Assembly: GCA_030427485.1 (NCBI GenBank) | Contig: JAUICG010000018.1 | Span: 54,074 to 118,073, forward strand | Direction: 5' to 3' | Length of the DNA stretch: 64,000 bases | From: Gammaproteobacteria bacterium | GTDB taxonomy: Bacteria; Pseudomonadota; Gammaproteobacteria; Pseudomonadales; Halieaceae | In this document: positions 56,221-64,000 of the stretch, in pieces | How positions within the stretch are numbered: position 1 is the first letter of the stretch | Layout of the letters: every line of letters begins with the position of its first letter | The notes under the pieces: generated by a model | What the model saw: only the letters and a program-made list of their open reading frames with translations | Database searches by the model: none | What the model was told of the DNA's origin: nothing | Program-made: the position numbers and the translations under genes

Positions 56221-57051
56221 CTACGGCATGGGGTCGGGACCCGCCGCAGACCCATCCGCGAGCGCGAGATCGAGGAACGACAGCGCGACATCGCGCAGCG
56301 GCAGGTAATCGCCGGCATCGCCGGTCGCCTCGCCCAGCAGGCGCACGTCCTTGGCCAGCAGCGCTGCGCCGTGCCGGAAATCGGTCGGCGCGTTCATCCG
56401 CGCACGCACATCGAAACTGAAACTGCGCCCGCTGCTGACGCCCACCAGTTGCCGGAATGCCTCGCGGTCCAGACCCTGGCTTTCGGCGAGTGCGAACGCG
56501 CGGTGCGCCAGCGCGAGGTTGGCGGCCATCAGGTTGTTGTTGACAAGCTTCGCCGTCTGGCCGGCGCCCACGTCGCCGAGGTGCGCAACCATCCCCGCGA
56601 AGGTTTCGAAAACCGGGCGCGCGATCGCCATCGCCGCATCGTCACCGCCGGCCATCACGGTCAGCTTGCGTTCGGCGGCTGCACCGCCGCCCCCGCTCAC
56701 CGGCGCGTCCACCAGCGACAGGCCGCGTTCTCGCGCCTGCGCGGCGAGCGAGCGGCACAGCGCCGGATGGATCGTCGAATGGATGACAATCACACCGCCG
56801 CGCGGCATCGCCGGTATCAGTTCGCTGCACACCTCGCTGACGCCGGCATCGTCGACCACGCACACGGCGCAGTAATCCACCTGCCGTCCCAGCGCCTGCA
56901 CACTGTCCGCGCTCGTCGCGTTCGTGTCGGCGAACGGCTCCAGCGTCGCCGGGCGACGCGCCCACAGCACCACCTCGAGGCCGGCGTCGATCATCGCCCT
57001 GGCCATGGGACCGCCCTGGCTGCCCAGTCCGATAAAACCTTTCTTTGCCAT
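56221..57051 (-). CDS. Beta-hydroxyacid dehydrogenase (3-hydroxyisobutyrate dehydrogenase family)
   Basis: 276 aa. NAD motif GFIGLGSQGGPMA, substrate-binding DAPVSGGGGAA and the catalytic Lys in GQTAKLVNNNLM. The family oxidises hydroxyacids such as 3-hydroxyisobutyrate, tartronate semialdehyde or 6-phosphogluconate-like substrates. It lies 15 bases after the upstream SDR, in the aldehyde dehydrogenase operon. Confidence 0.9.
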   Translation of the reverse strand: MAKKGFIGLGSQGGPMARAMIDAGLEVVLWARRPATLEPFADTNATSADSVQALGRQVDYCAVCVVDDAGVSEVCSELIPAMPRGGVIVIHSTIHPALCRSLAAQARERGLSLVDAPVSGGGGAAAERKLTVMAGGDDAAMAIARPVFETFAGMVAHLGDVGAGQTAKLVNNNLMAANLALAHRAFALAESQGLDREAFRQLVGVSSGRSFSFDVRARMNAPTDFRHGAALLAKDVRLLGEATGDAGDYLPLRDVALSFLDLALADGSAAGPDPMP

Positions 57052-57066
57052 CCGTCGTCTCCGCGC

Positions 57067-57831
57067 TCAGCCCGCCGTAATGCCCTTGTCGATGCTGATG
57101 CAGGCACCGTGGTAGGCCTGCGCGGCATCGGAGGCCAGGAACGCCACCAGGTTTGCCGCGTCCTCCACCTCGACCAGTCCACGCAGCGGTACGAAGCGGT
57201 CGATGAGGCTGCGGTCGAGATCCGTCGGCATGTTCACCATGCTCGACACGATGCCGGTAGCCATGCCGCCGGGCGCGATCGCGTTGATACGGATCGGCTT
57301 GTTGATGTACTCCATCGCCATCGCCTTTGTCAGGTTGGTAAGCCCCGCCTTGGAGGCGCAGTAGGCAGCCGCGTAGGCCTCGCCGATAAAGCTCGCGGAG
57401 GACGACACGTTGACGATCGCACCGTTGTTTTCCAGCAGGTGCGGAATCGCCGCCTGCGACAGGAAGAACGGCGCGCTGAGGTTCACCGCCAGGGTCTTGT
57501 CCCACTGCGCCTGCGGCATTTCGGTGGAGTGGTTGAAATACAGCACGCCGGCGACATTGCACAGCGCATCGAGGCGCCCGAACGCCTGCACCGCGGTTGC
57601 GACCAGCGCGTGGCAGGCTGCTGCATCCGACAGGTCCACCGCCTGCACCACGCACTTCACGCCCTGCGCGGCGACCGCCTGCTCCGTTTCCTGCAGGCCG
57701 GCGGCATTGACATCGGCGATGCACACGTCCGCACCCGCCTGCGCCAGCGCGACCGCGGTGCCGCGGCCCAATCCCGATGCGGCGCCGGTCACCAGCGCCG
57801 CCTTGCCCTGCATATTGCCCGGTTTATTCAT
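57067..57831 (-). CDS. Short-chain dehydrogenase
   Basis: 254 aa from the ATG at 57831, with GGGAGAAAG upstream; the first codons overlap the end of the CMD gene by eight bases. Motifs: TGAASGLGRG, LCNVAGV, and YCASK. The N-terminal aspartate in CIADVN suggests NAD rather than NADP. Substrate unknown. Confidence 0.9.
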   Translation of the reverse strand: MNKPGNMQGKAALVTGAASGLGRGTAVALAQAGADVCIADVNAAGLQETEQAVAAQGVKCVVQAVDLSDAAACHALVATAVQAFGRLDALCNVAGVLYFNHSTEMPQAQWDKTLAVNLSAPFFLSQAAIPHLLENNGAIVNVSSSASFIGEAYAAAYCASKAGLTNLTKAMAMEYINKPIRINAIAPGGMATGIVSSMVNMPTDLDRSLIDRFVPLRGLVEVEDAANLVAFLASDAAQAYHGACISIDKGITAG

Positions 57832-58636
57832 TGCCGCTTTCTCCCAATGGCTTGCCATCCCAGGTCTGGCGGTTCTTCACTTTCTCCGCCATCTCAAACA
57901 CCACGCCCTGCACGAACGACGCCCGCGGCCAGCCGCTGTGGATCGCGTACTGCAGCACGAATTCGTTCATCTCCTCGAAGCTGGCGTTGCCGCTCGCCAT
58001 CGCGCCGTACACGTGTGTGCGGATCGGTGTATCGGCGGAGGAGTTGGCGACGCCGACCAGCGTGACCCAGCGCCTGCCGCGCTGGTCCAGCCCCGGGCGC
58101 TCCCACACTTCGCCGAACACGAAGTTCAGGATGCCGCCCTCGAAGTACGCCACCGCGGGCGGCGGCCCGCCGAAGGTCATCACGTTCTCGAAACCCCTGG
58201 CGCCCTCGGCGAGCCGCGCCTGCGGGTCCCACGGCTCGGCGCGAATCGGCGAGAAACCCTCATCGGGCAGACCCAGTTGCGCCGCCGCGCGGGAAATGGC
58301 TTCATCGACGATCGCGCCGCACGACCAGCCGCCGTAGATTGCATAGTGCAGCGCCGCCTCGCGCAATTCCGTCAGCGACAACGCCTGGTTCGCCAGCGCG
58401 CCGCGCACATAACCGTCGAGAATGTCGCGCGGCGTATCGGCGCTGGCCGCACTGCAGATGCTGACCAGGTAGCGGGCGCGCAGTTCCAGCCCCGGGCGGG
58501 TCCACACTTCCGCGAAGATGTAGTCCCGCCACGAGGACTCGAACAGCGTGCGGGGTTCGGGAACCGGCGCCGCCAGCAATTGCGACTGCTGCACAACGCC
58601 GCGTTCGGTGCGCTCCTTCGGGTCCAGCAGGCTCAT
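57824..58636 (-). CDS. Double-domain carboxymuconolactone decarboxylase family protein
   Basis: 270 aa from the ATG at 58636, which overlaps the aldehyde dehydrogenase stop by four bases. Two related CMD units are visible: WTRPGLELRARYLVS with YAIYGGWSCG, and WERPGLDQRGRRWVT with YAIHSGWPRA. Only the first has a Cys at the active-site position. The family covers gamma-carboxymuconolactone decarboxylases of aromatic ring breakdown, so a related lactone or ring-cleavage step is possible. Confidence 0.88.
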   Translation of the reverse strand: MSLLDPKERTERGVVQQSQLLAAPVPEPRTLFESSWRDYIFAEVWTRPGLELRARYLVSICSAASADTPRDILDGYVRGALANQALSLTELREAALHYAIYGGWSCGAIVDEAISRAAAQLGLPDEGFSPIRAEPWDPQARLAEGARGFENVMTFGGPPPAVAYFEGGILNFVFGEVWERPGLDQRGRRWVTLVGVANSSADTPIRTHVYGAMASGNASFEEMNEFVLQYAIHSGWPRASFVQGVVFEMAEKVKNRQTWDGKPLGESGNE

Positions 58637-60120
58637 GCCGGCTGCTCCGGTTGCGCCAGGTTCATCCACACGCTTTTCACCTGCAGGAACTCCAGCAGGC
58701 CCTGCTCGCCGCCGAGGCGGCCGTATCCGCTCTGCTTGTAGCCGCCGAACGGCGCGTAGGGCTGGATGCCCTCGCCCGACGCATTCACCTGCACGGTGCC
58801 CGCCTGCAACTGGTCGGCCACGTGATGGGCGCGGCGCAGGTTCTGTGTGTGCACGTAGGCACCGAGGCCGTAGGCGGTGTCGTTGGCCAGCGCGATCGCC
58901 TCCTCCTCGGTATCAAACGGGGTGACTGACAGCACCGGGCCGAACACCTCCTGCTGCGCGAGGTCGCTGCCATGGTCCACGTCGGCGAAAATCGTCAGCG
59001 GCAGGTAGTAACCCGCGGCGAAATCACCGCCGAGGCGTTCGCCACCCAGCGCCAACCGCGCACCGTCGCGCTGGGCGCGCTCCACGATACCGAGAATGCG
59101 CTGCAGTGAGGCTTCCGAAATCACCGGCCCCATCACCGTGCCGGGGTCGGTGGGGTCGCCCATCGGTATATGGCCGGCAATGGCCTTCAACATTTCCAGG
59201 TACTGCGCGTAAATCGGGCGTTCGACCAGCAGGCGCGTGCCGTTCACGCAACCCTGGCCGCTCACGCTGATGGCGCCGCTCAGCCCGCGCCTGCCCGCCT
59301 CCACCAGGTCGGCGTCGGCGAACACCAGCACCGCCGATTTGCCGCCCAGTTCGAGCCCGCAGGGCTTCAGCGTTTGCGCCGCGCCCTGCAGCACCTTCTT
59401 CGCCGTGGCGCCGCTGCCGACGAACTGGATCTTGTCCACGCCAGGGTGCGCCACCATCGCCTCGCCCACCTCGGCGCCGCCGGCGAGCATGTTGACGACA
59501 CCGGGCGGGAAGCCCGCCTCGAGTATCAACTCGGCGAGATACATGACCGAGTAAGGCGCGAGTTCCGGCGCCTTCAGCACCACGCAATTACCGGCCGCGA
59601 GCGCGGGCGCGATCACCATCGCCGCGGCGAACAACGGTCCGTTCCACGGGATAATGGCCCCCACCACGCCGTAGGGCTCGTAGTTGACGAAGCTGTGCGC
59701 CGGGCCATTCCACGCGCCCAGTGTTTCGCCGCGAATCTTGTCCGCCCAGCCGGCGTAGTAGCGAAAGCGCTGCGCGACGATCGGCGGCGTGTGCGCGGAG
59801 ATCATCGCCGGGTAGCCGTTGCCCAGTGTGTCCAGCGCCTGCAGGCGGCCGGCGTGCTGCTCGATCAACTCCGCCAGCTTCAGCAGCAGGTTGCGCCGCT
59901 GGTCGCCGCCGCTATTGCGCCAGCCGGGCAGGGCCTGCCGCGCGGCCGCCACCGCGTGATCCACATCGCTGACGCCGGCCAGCGCCAGTTCGGCGGTCAC
60001 CTGCCCGTTGGCCGGGTACACGTGGTCCCAGGCAATGCCGCTGCCGCGCGCCGATTTTTCGGTGCCGACGACGACGGTGTACTGGGGAAGAATTGATCTG
60101 TCTGGTAACTGGAAGCCCAT
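58633..60120 (-). CDS. Aldehyde dehydrogenase
   Basis: 495 aa, standard length. Catalytic residues: Asn160 in IIPWNGP, Glu257 in LELGGKSA and Cys291 in GQGCVNGT. It oxidises an aldehyde to the acid with NAD(P). First gene of a six-gene series (ALDH-CMD-SDR-hydroxyacid dehydrogenase-SDR-DUF1593) on the minus strand, divergent from a GntR regulator with AT-rich operators between them. Confidence 0.94.
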   Translation of the reverse strand: MGFQLPDRSILPQYTVVVGTEKSARGSGIAWDHVYPANGQVTAELALAGVSDVDHAVAAARQALPGWRNSGGDQRRNLLLKLAELIEQHAGRLQALDTLGNGYPAMISAHTPPIVAQRFRYYAGWADKIRGETLGAWNGPAHSFVNYEPYGVVGAIIPWNGPLFAAAMVIAPALAAGNCVVLKAPELAPYSVMYLAELILEAGFPPGVVNMLAGGAEVGEAMVAHPGVDKIQFVGSGATAKKVLQGAAQTLKPCGLELGGKSAVLVFADADLVEAGRRGLSGAISVSGQGCVNGTRLLVERPIYAQYLEMLKAIAGHIPMGDPTDPGTVMGPVISEASLQRILGIVERAQRDGARLALGGERLGGDFAAGYYLPLTIFADVDHGSDLAQQEVFGPVLSVTPFDTEEEAIALANDTAYGLGAYVHTQNLRRAHHVADQLQAGTVQVNASGEGIQPYAPFGGYKQSGYGRLGGEQGLLEFLQVKSVWMNLAQPEQPA

Positions 60121-60234
60121 TTGGCAGCTCTCCGTCAGGGTGAATTCGTTATTTTCCGGGGACCCCGGCAGCGCTGCGGCAGGTGCGTCGCAGTCTGTCG
60201 CCGGGCAGAGACATCTCCGATATAGCGGCCAATA

Positions 60235-60307
60235 ATAGGCATATATATAGCCTATGTAAACCGTTTAATAGAATAAAAAGGATTAAAAATAATATATATA
60301 TGCCTAT
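60235..60307. promoter_or_regulatory. AT-rich inverted repeats between ALDH and gntR
   Basis: ATAGGCATATATAT (60235-60248) returns as its exact reverse complement at 60294-60307. The first copy is also part of a 21-bp near-palindrome ending GCCTAT (60255). The whole stretch is far richer in A/T than its surroundings. It is the probable binding region of the GntR protein and carries the promoters for both directions. Confidence 0.62.
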
Positions 60308-60374
60308 ATTTATTAAATGCGAATTTTCGTATGCTTACCCGGTCCGGGCCACAACAGCGCCCGCACCGTAACGG

Positions 60375-61085
60375 ATGGAGCAACGGGAGCCCCGCGTCTT
60401 GAGCAGCAAGAAACAACAGAAAACCAGCCTGGTGGCCGAGGTCGCCGACGCGCTGCGGGAGTTGGTACTGGCAAAACCACCGGGCGAACAGATCGGTTCG
60501 CTCAGCGAGGTAGTGGCCGAACTCGGCGTCGGCATTGTGACCGTGCAGCAGGCGGCGCGCATCCTCGAACACGAGGGTCTGCTGTCGGTGCGGCGCGGCC
60601 CCGGCGGCGGCTATTACGGCACCCGGCCCGACGACGCGGCGATCGAACGCGCGTTCGCCACCTACATGCGCATTCACGATATCGGCTATCGCGAGGCCTT
60701 CGAACTCGCCGTGCTGCTGGACGGCGAAATCATCCAGACCGCGGCGCGCAGCCTGCAGGGTGAGGAGTCCGAACTCATCAACGGGTTGATACAACAACTC
60801 GAGCGCTGCGACACCGCCCGGCAGTGCATCGAGTTTGAGATCGATTTTCGTGAAACGCTGCTGCGCCTGTTCGAGCGGCCGATGCTGGAATTACTCGCGC
60901 GGGTGGCGATGCAGCTCTACAGGGCGCAATCCGACCCGGAGTCCTTCATGTTCGCCAATGCGCTGGGGAACTGGAAACAGGGTCGCATGGCTATCCTGAA
61001 CGCCATCGCGCAGGGCGACGAGGAACTGGCCAGCTTCGAGGCGAACCGCTTCCGCCGGATGGTCGCGCGCTGGATGGCGGCCTAA
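60375..61085 (+). CDS. GntR family regulator (FadR/FCD subfamily)
   Basis: 236 aa. The winged HTH contains IGSLSEVVAELGVGIVTVQQAARILEHEGLL in outline, followed by a helical FCD domain (YREAFELAVLLDGEIIQTAARSL). The ATG at 60375 has a poor ribosome-binding site; a TTG at 60399 with GGGAG nine bases upstream is an alternative start. Likely autoregulated repressor of the aldehyde dehydrogenase operon, with an organic acid as ligand. Confidence 0.88.
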   Translation: MEQREPRVLSSKKQQKTSLVAEVADALRELVLAKPPGEQIGSLSEVVAELGVGIVTVQQAARILEHEGLLSVRRGPGGGYYGTRPDDAAIERAFATYMRIHDIGYREAFELAVLLDGEIIQTAARSLQGEESELINGLIQQLERCDTARQCIEFEIDFRETLLRLFERPMLELLARVAMQLYRAQSDPESFMFANALGNWKQGRMAILNAIAQGDEELASFEANRFRRMVARWMAA

Positions 61086-61099
61086 CGACAAGTCCCGTA

Positions 61100-63394
61100 C
61101 TACTGTAGAACGATAAGGCGCGAGCGCCGTGCGGGTATCTCAAGCTGGAAAATCCTGTCATCCCCGAGATCGAGGTCGGCAATCGCTTCCGGCTGCTCGG
61201 GATCAAAGACCCGAAGACGCGCCGCAGGCAGGTTCACGCGTAATCGGCGCGCCAGGTCCTCATCGGATTCGTTGAACAGCAGGACCAGGTTTCCGTCGGA
61301 CAGCCTGCGACGCTCGGGTGAGAAGGGGAACACCGCGCCATCCGCATCCTCCAGCGTCGGTGTGAGCCCGGCGCCGAGGAGCGCCCTGCCCGCATCCCTT
61401 GCGCTGCTATGACTGACACAGGGATCAAGGCGCTGCGCCGCCGCACTCACAGTGGCGTCCCGCGCCTCGTGATCCGACCAGCCGCGCGCGCGGTGCGGCA
61501 GGCCGCCGACCGCGACAAGTGGAATCCCGGCATCGCAGATGCGTTCCATGGCCGCGAGCAGTTCCGGGTCCGCGGCGTCGAGGTCATCAATCAACAGCGC
61601 CGGGTAGCTCGCCTCACCGATGTGGAACACGGCCCGGCCCGATGCGCCGCGCGGCTCGACCCGCGCGCTCTCCAAACCCCCCGGGCTCACCCGGTCGTAT
61701 ACCAGGCCGGCATTGAGCAGCGCCCGGCTGAGCCCCGTCTCGCCGCGACGTGGACCGCCGGCGCCGAACGATGGGCCACTTCCGGGCCCGGGCCGCGTAT
61801 ACAGCCAGGCAATGTCCGCGGCATGCTCACCGCGGGTCAGCGCGTAGGCCGTGCGGGAAAACAATTTGTTCAGCGCGGGGAGAGAACGCCAGACCGGGTG
61901 CAGTTCGTCGATCTGGCTGGAGATACTGAACAGGCCGCCCCACGGATACCATATCGCGCCGTCATCCTGCACGAAGCGATGCGTGAAACCGTGGTACACG
62001 ATGCGTGTAACACCGGCACTCTGCGCGCGTCCCGCGAGCAGACGCAAATCATCCTCACGGAGACTACGGGGCTCCGGTACCAGTGCGACGAAGGATTCGG
62101 CGGAAACCACGCGCCGGCCCGCGATATGGGCGGCGGAAGGCGCGAGCTTGAGGAAATCGTAGCTGCCACCGCCGTAGAAAAACTCGGACTCGGGTATATC
62201 GACGGCGGCGTAACCGTCGATGAAATTCTCGAACCCGCCGTGCGCCTGCACACGCAGTGCCACGCCGCGACGCGCTGTCCATTCCCGCAGCGGAACCAGG
62301 TGTTCCTCGACCAGGGCCGCCCCACGGACATCCGCATAGTCCTCGCGGACACGCTCCTCACCATTGGCTGCAGCGAACCGCGGATTACTGCCGAGCGTGG
62401 AGTTGCCAATAACCGTCTCGGCACCCCTGCTGAACAGGAGCGGCAGCAGCGGCAGCGGATCGTAGCCCTTGGCCGCGCGAAATCGCTCCAGCATACCGCT
62501 CGCCCAGGGCAGCTCCGCGGTGAGTTCGAAGCTGTCCACGAATACGGCGTCGACGTGATTCGCCGCGTCGAGCAAGGGGTCGCCCACCTCCCGGATGAGC
62601 TCCTGTGCGCCGCGCCGGTCGAGATGATCCGCCACGAAGGCGTTGTCGCGGTAAGCCGCGTACTTGACGAGCTGCTGCGTATTGTTCTGGTACACCGTGA
62701 AAACCCGCCAATGCCCGCCGGGAACAGCCCAACCCTCGCCCTCGACCGCCGCGCGAACATCCCTGAACTGGTCCAGCAGCGGCGGAACGGCCTGCGCGTC
62801 GACGACCCGGGCCGCGACTACCGCGAGCAACGCGGTATGCGCATCGAACGGACCGAGTTGCCCCGGTGCCACCTGCGGGTCCGGCGCCGGCAATGGCCCG
62901 GAGAACAGCGAGGGGCCGTGAACGTCGACGGATCCGAGCACGAGTTGCTGCGCTCGCGCCTCGTCGATGGACGGCGCGCCCGCGGGGTATGCGCTGCCCA
63001 GTGTCAGGTCAAAGCCCAGACCGCGTGAGGCGGCGGCATCGCTGGCGGCCCCTACAGCGGCAAAAAATTCCGGCGATCCCCACTCCGGCATGCGCGCGAG
63101 TTCCGCCGGGGCAAGCTGCCGCACAAAGGCTTGCACCTCCACGCCGCCGAATCCCGCCTGCACGAGTTCGTCCAGTTCCCCTTCGAGCTGCGCAAGATCC
63201 ACCGCGCCGCCGGGCCACCACCACCGGGTCCAGGGGCGGTGCTCCATCGCGGGCTCGGCGAACGCCTCTGCGGAAAACAGGTCCGTATCCCGGGACACGG
63301 AATCCCGGGAGACCGCCGGTGAAGACTCCGAGCCGTCGCTACACCCGGACAGAAACAGGGCGTGCCAGAGCACTGCAAACAGTAGACTACGCAC
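61100..63394 (-). CDS. GH106-like glycoside hydrolase (alpha-L-rhamnosidase), lipoprotein
   Basis: 764 aa from the GTG at 63394, six bases after AGGG. The N-terminus MRSLLFAVLWHALFLSGC carries a classical lipobox (LSGC, Cys18), which supports this start over upstream codons. The family signature PWTRWWWPGGAVD with AGFGGVEVQAF follows. GH106 members release L-rhamnose from plant or bacterial glycans and flavonoid glycosides. At 764 aa it is shorter than many GH106 enzymes and may be a distant member. It lies 58 bases after an alpha/beta hydrolase gene. Confidence 0.82.
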   Translation of the reverse strand: MRSLLFAVLWHALFLSGCSDGSESSPAVSRDSVSRDTDLFSAEAFAEPAMEHRPWTRWWWPGGAVDLAQLEGELDELVQAGFGGVEVQAFVRQLAPAELARMPEWGSPEFFAAVGAASDAAASRGLGFDLTLGSAYPAGAPSIDEARAQQLVLGSVDVHGPSLFSGPLPAPDPQVAPGQLGPFDAHTALLAVVAARVVDAQAVPPLLDQFRDVRAAVEGEGWAVPGGHWRVFTVYQNNTQQLVKYAAYRDNAFVADHLDRRGAQELIREVGDPLLDAANHVDAVFVDSFELTAELPWASGMLERFRAAKGYDPLPLLPLLFSRGAETVIGNSTLGSNPRFAAANGEERVREDYADVRGAALVEEHLVPLREWTARRGVALRVQAHGGFENFIDGYAAVDIPESEFFYGGGSYDFLKLAPSAAHIAGRRVVSAESFVALVPEPRSLREDDLRLLAGRAQSAGVTRIVYHGFTHRFVQDDGAIWYPWGGLFSISSQIDELHPVWRSLPALNKLFSRTAYALTRGEHAADIAWLYTRPGPGSGPSFGAGGPRRGETGLSRALLNAGLVYDRVSPGGLESARVEPRGASGRAVFHIGEASYPALLIDDLDAADPELLAAMERICDAGIPLVAVGGLPHRARGWSDHEARDATVSAAAQRLDPCVSHSSARDAGRALLGAGLTPTLEDADGAVFPFSPERRRLSDGNLVLLFNESDEDLARRLRVNLPAARLRVFDPEQPEAIADLDLGDDRIFQLEIPARRSRLIVLQ

Positions 63395-63452
63395 CGGGAA
63401 CCCTATCCGTTGCAGCGGCGCAACATCGCCGGGGTCAATGCCCGGCGGCAGG

Positions 63453-64000
63453 CTACAATGCACAGTCCGGTACAGCGGTAAACGCGTCGGCACCGCCTAT
63501 GGGCGATTCCGAGGCCCCGCGCATGATGGTCTGCGCATCCTCACAGAGCAGGGTGCCGTCGTCCACGGCCTTGTTGGTCGCGGCCAGCAATTGCTCCACG
63601 TAACTCCGGTGAGTCGGGTACAGTTCCGCCAACCGCTCCGCAGAAAACTGCGTCGAAGTCCCACCGACGACACACCCCTCACCATCGTAGGCTGCCACCG
63701 GGACCTCGATAATGGGCGAGCGCAGGCCGCCGATCGCGTTGCCGTCGCTATCGCGAACCAGCTTGTCGGTCGCCGACACGGGCGGGGGCCCGACGCGCTC
63801 CAGGAACGGGGGCGTGGCCGGGGCGACCCCGGTTTCCAGCCACTCGCGCAGCGCGACCAGCGCGGCGTTCAAGGTGTAGCGGCGGGGGTACAGGGTGCCC
63901 AGGGTGCGGGTCGGCAGGCAGGCGGAGGCGCCTTCATCCGGTAATTGTCCGTAGTTGTCGTAAGCCCTGCGCCGGACCTCCTCCTCTTCACGGCTCAGCA
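63453..64000 (-). CDS. Alpha/beta hydrolase domain protein, partial (C-terminal part)
   Basis: The frame is open to the right edge, so only the last 182 residues are present. The segments RRYTLNAALVALREWLETG, GGLRSPIIEVPVAAYDGEGC and SAERLAELYPTHRSYVEQ match the C-terminus of the alpha/beta hydrolase domain family (Abhydrolase_10 type). Members are large secreted hydrolases of unknown substrate in Cellvibrionales, sphingomonads and actinobacteria. It is upstream of and co-oriented with the GH106-like gene. Confidence 0.75.
   Translation of the reverse strand, partial: LSREEEEVRRRAYDNYGQLPDEGASACLPTRTLGTLYPRRYTLNAALVALREWLETGVAPATPPFLERVGPPPVSATDKLVRDSDGNAIGGLRSPIIEVPVAAYDGEGCVVGGTSTQFSAERLAELYPTHRSYVEQLLAATNKAVDDGTLLCEDAQTIMRGASESPIGGADAFTAVPDCAL

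Noticed and set aside
1..64000. Mobile-element origin of the accessory region
   Set aside because: No transposase, integrase, tRNA-linked att repeats or phage genes were seen; base composition looks similar to the housekeeping part apart from a few intergenic AT islands.

Overview
The window is a high-GC chromosomal segment of an aerobic gammaproteobacterium. The left quarter keeps the gene order known from Pseudomonas and relatives (ihfB-rpsA-cmk-aroA-tyrA-pheA-serC-gyrA, then mtaD-ubiG-mupP-yciK). The wealth of TonB-dependent receptors, tannase-family esterases, SDRs and oxidoreductases to the right fits marine Cellvibrionales/Halieaceae-type bacteria. That family placement is inference. 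I saw no rRNA, tRNA, CRISPR array, transposase, integrase or phage gene.

Region 1 (1-17,030) is housekeeping. On the minus strand are a surface-polysaccharide glycosyltransferase (cut by the window edge) with an epimerase, a ComEA-like protein, pyrF, lapA, ihfB, rpsA, cmk, aroA, tyrA, pheA, serC and gyrA. On the plus strand mtaD-ubiG-mupP-yciK overlap by one to four bases. Compared with Pseudomonas, hisC2 and mtnA are missing and tyrA is not fused to aroA.

Region 2 (17,076-50,750) is a dense catabolic island. It holds three tannase/feruloyl-esterase-family hydrolases, a PQQ dehydrogenase, two closely similar TonB-dependent receptors, SDRs, an EthD protein, a deazaflavin-type nitroreductase-family protein, an acyl-CoA ligase, a GMC oxidoreductase with its gluconate-2-dehydrogenase-subunit-3-like partner, an LVIVD-repeat protein, a ThuA protein, an isoquinoline-1-oxidoreductase-like molybdenum enzyme, a tagatose/psicose-epimerase-like TIM barrel, an HSL-type esterase, a SnoaL-like protein, a CMD/AhpD-like protein, an MFS transporter and three TetR regulators. 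Six intergenic regions carry versions of one 16-bp operator (half-site N-R-TGT-M-CA), each overlapping a plausible promoter. This suggests one regulon, and two TetR paralogues with the same recognition helix are the best candidate regulators. The genes read as uptake, ester cleavage, sugar oxidation and aglycone degradation for an unknown esterified and perhaps glycosylated natural product.

Region 3 (50,891-64,000) holds further accessory operons: a UGSC-family protein (Cys in place of Sec) with an unrecognised 378-aa partner, divergent from an IclR regulator across a 16-bp palindrome; an aldehyde dehydrogenase-CMD-SDR-hydroxyacid dehydrogenase-SDR-DUF1593 series divergent from a GntR/FCD regulator with its own AT-rich inverted repeats; and a GH106-like rhamnosidase lipoprotein following a partial alpha/beta hydrolase. 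Together with the sugar-oxidising genes these support degradation of glycosides. No substrate can be proved from sequence alone.
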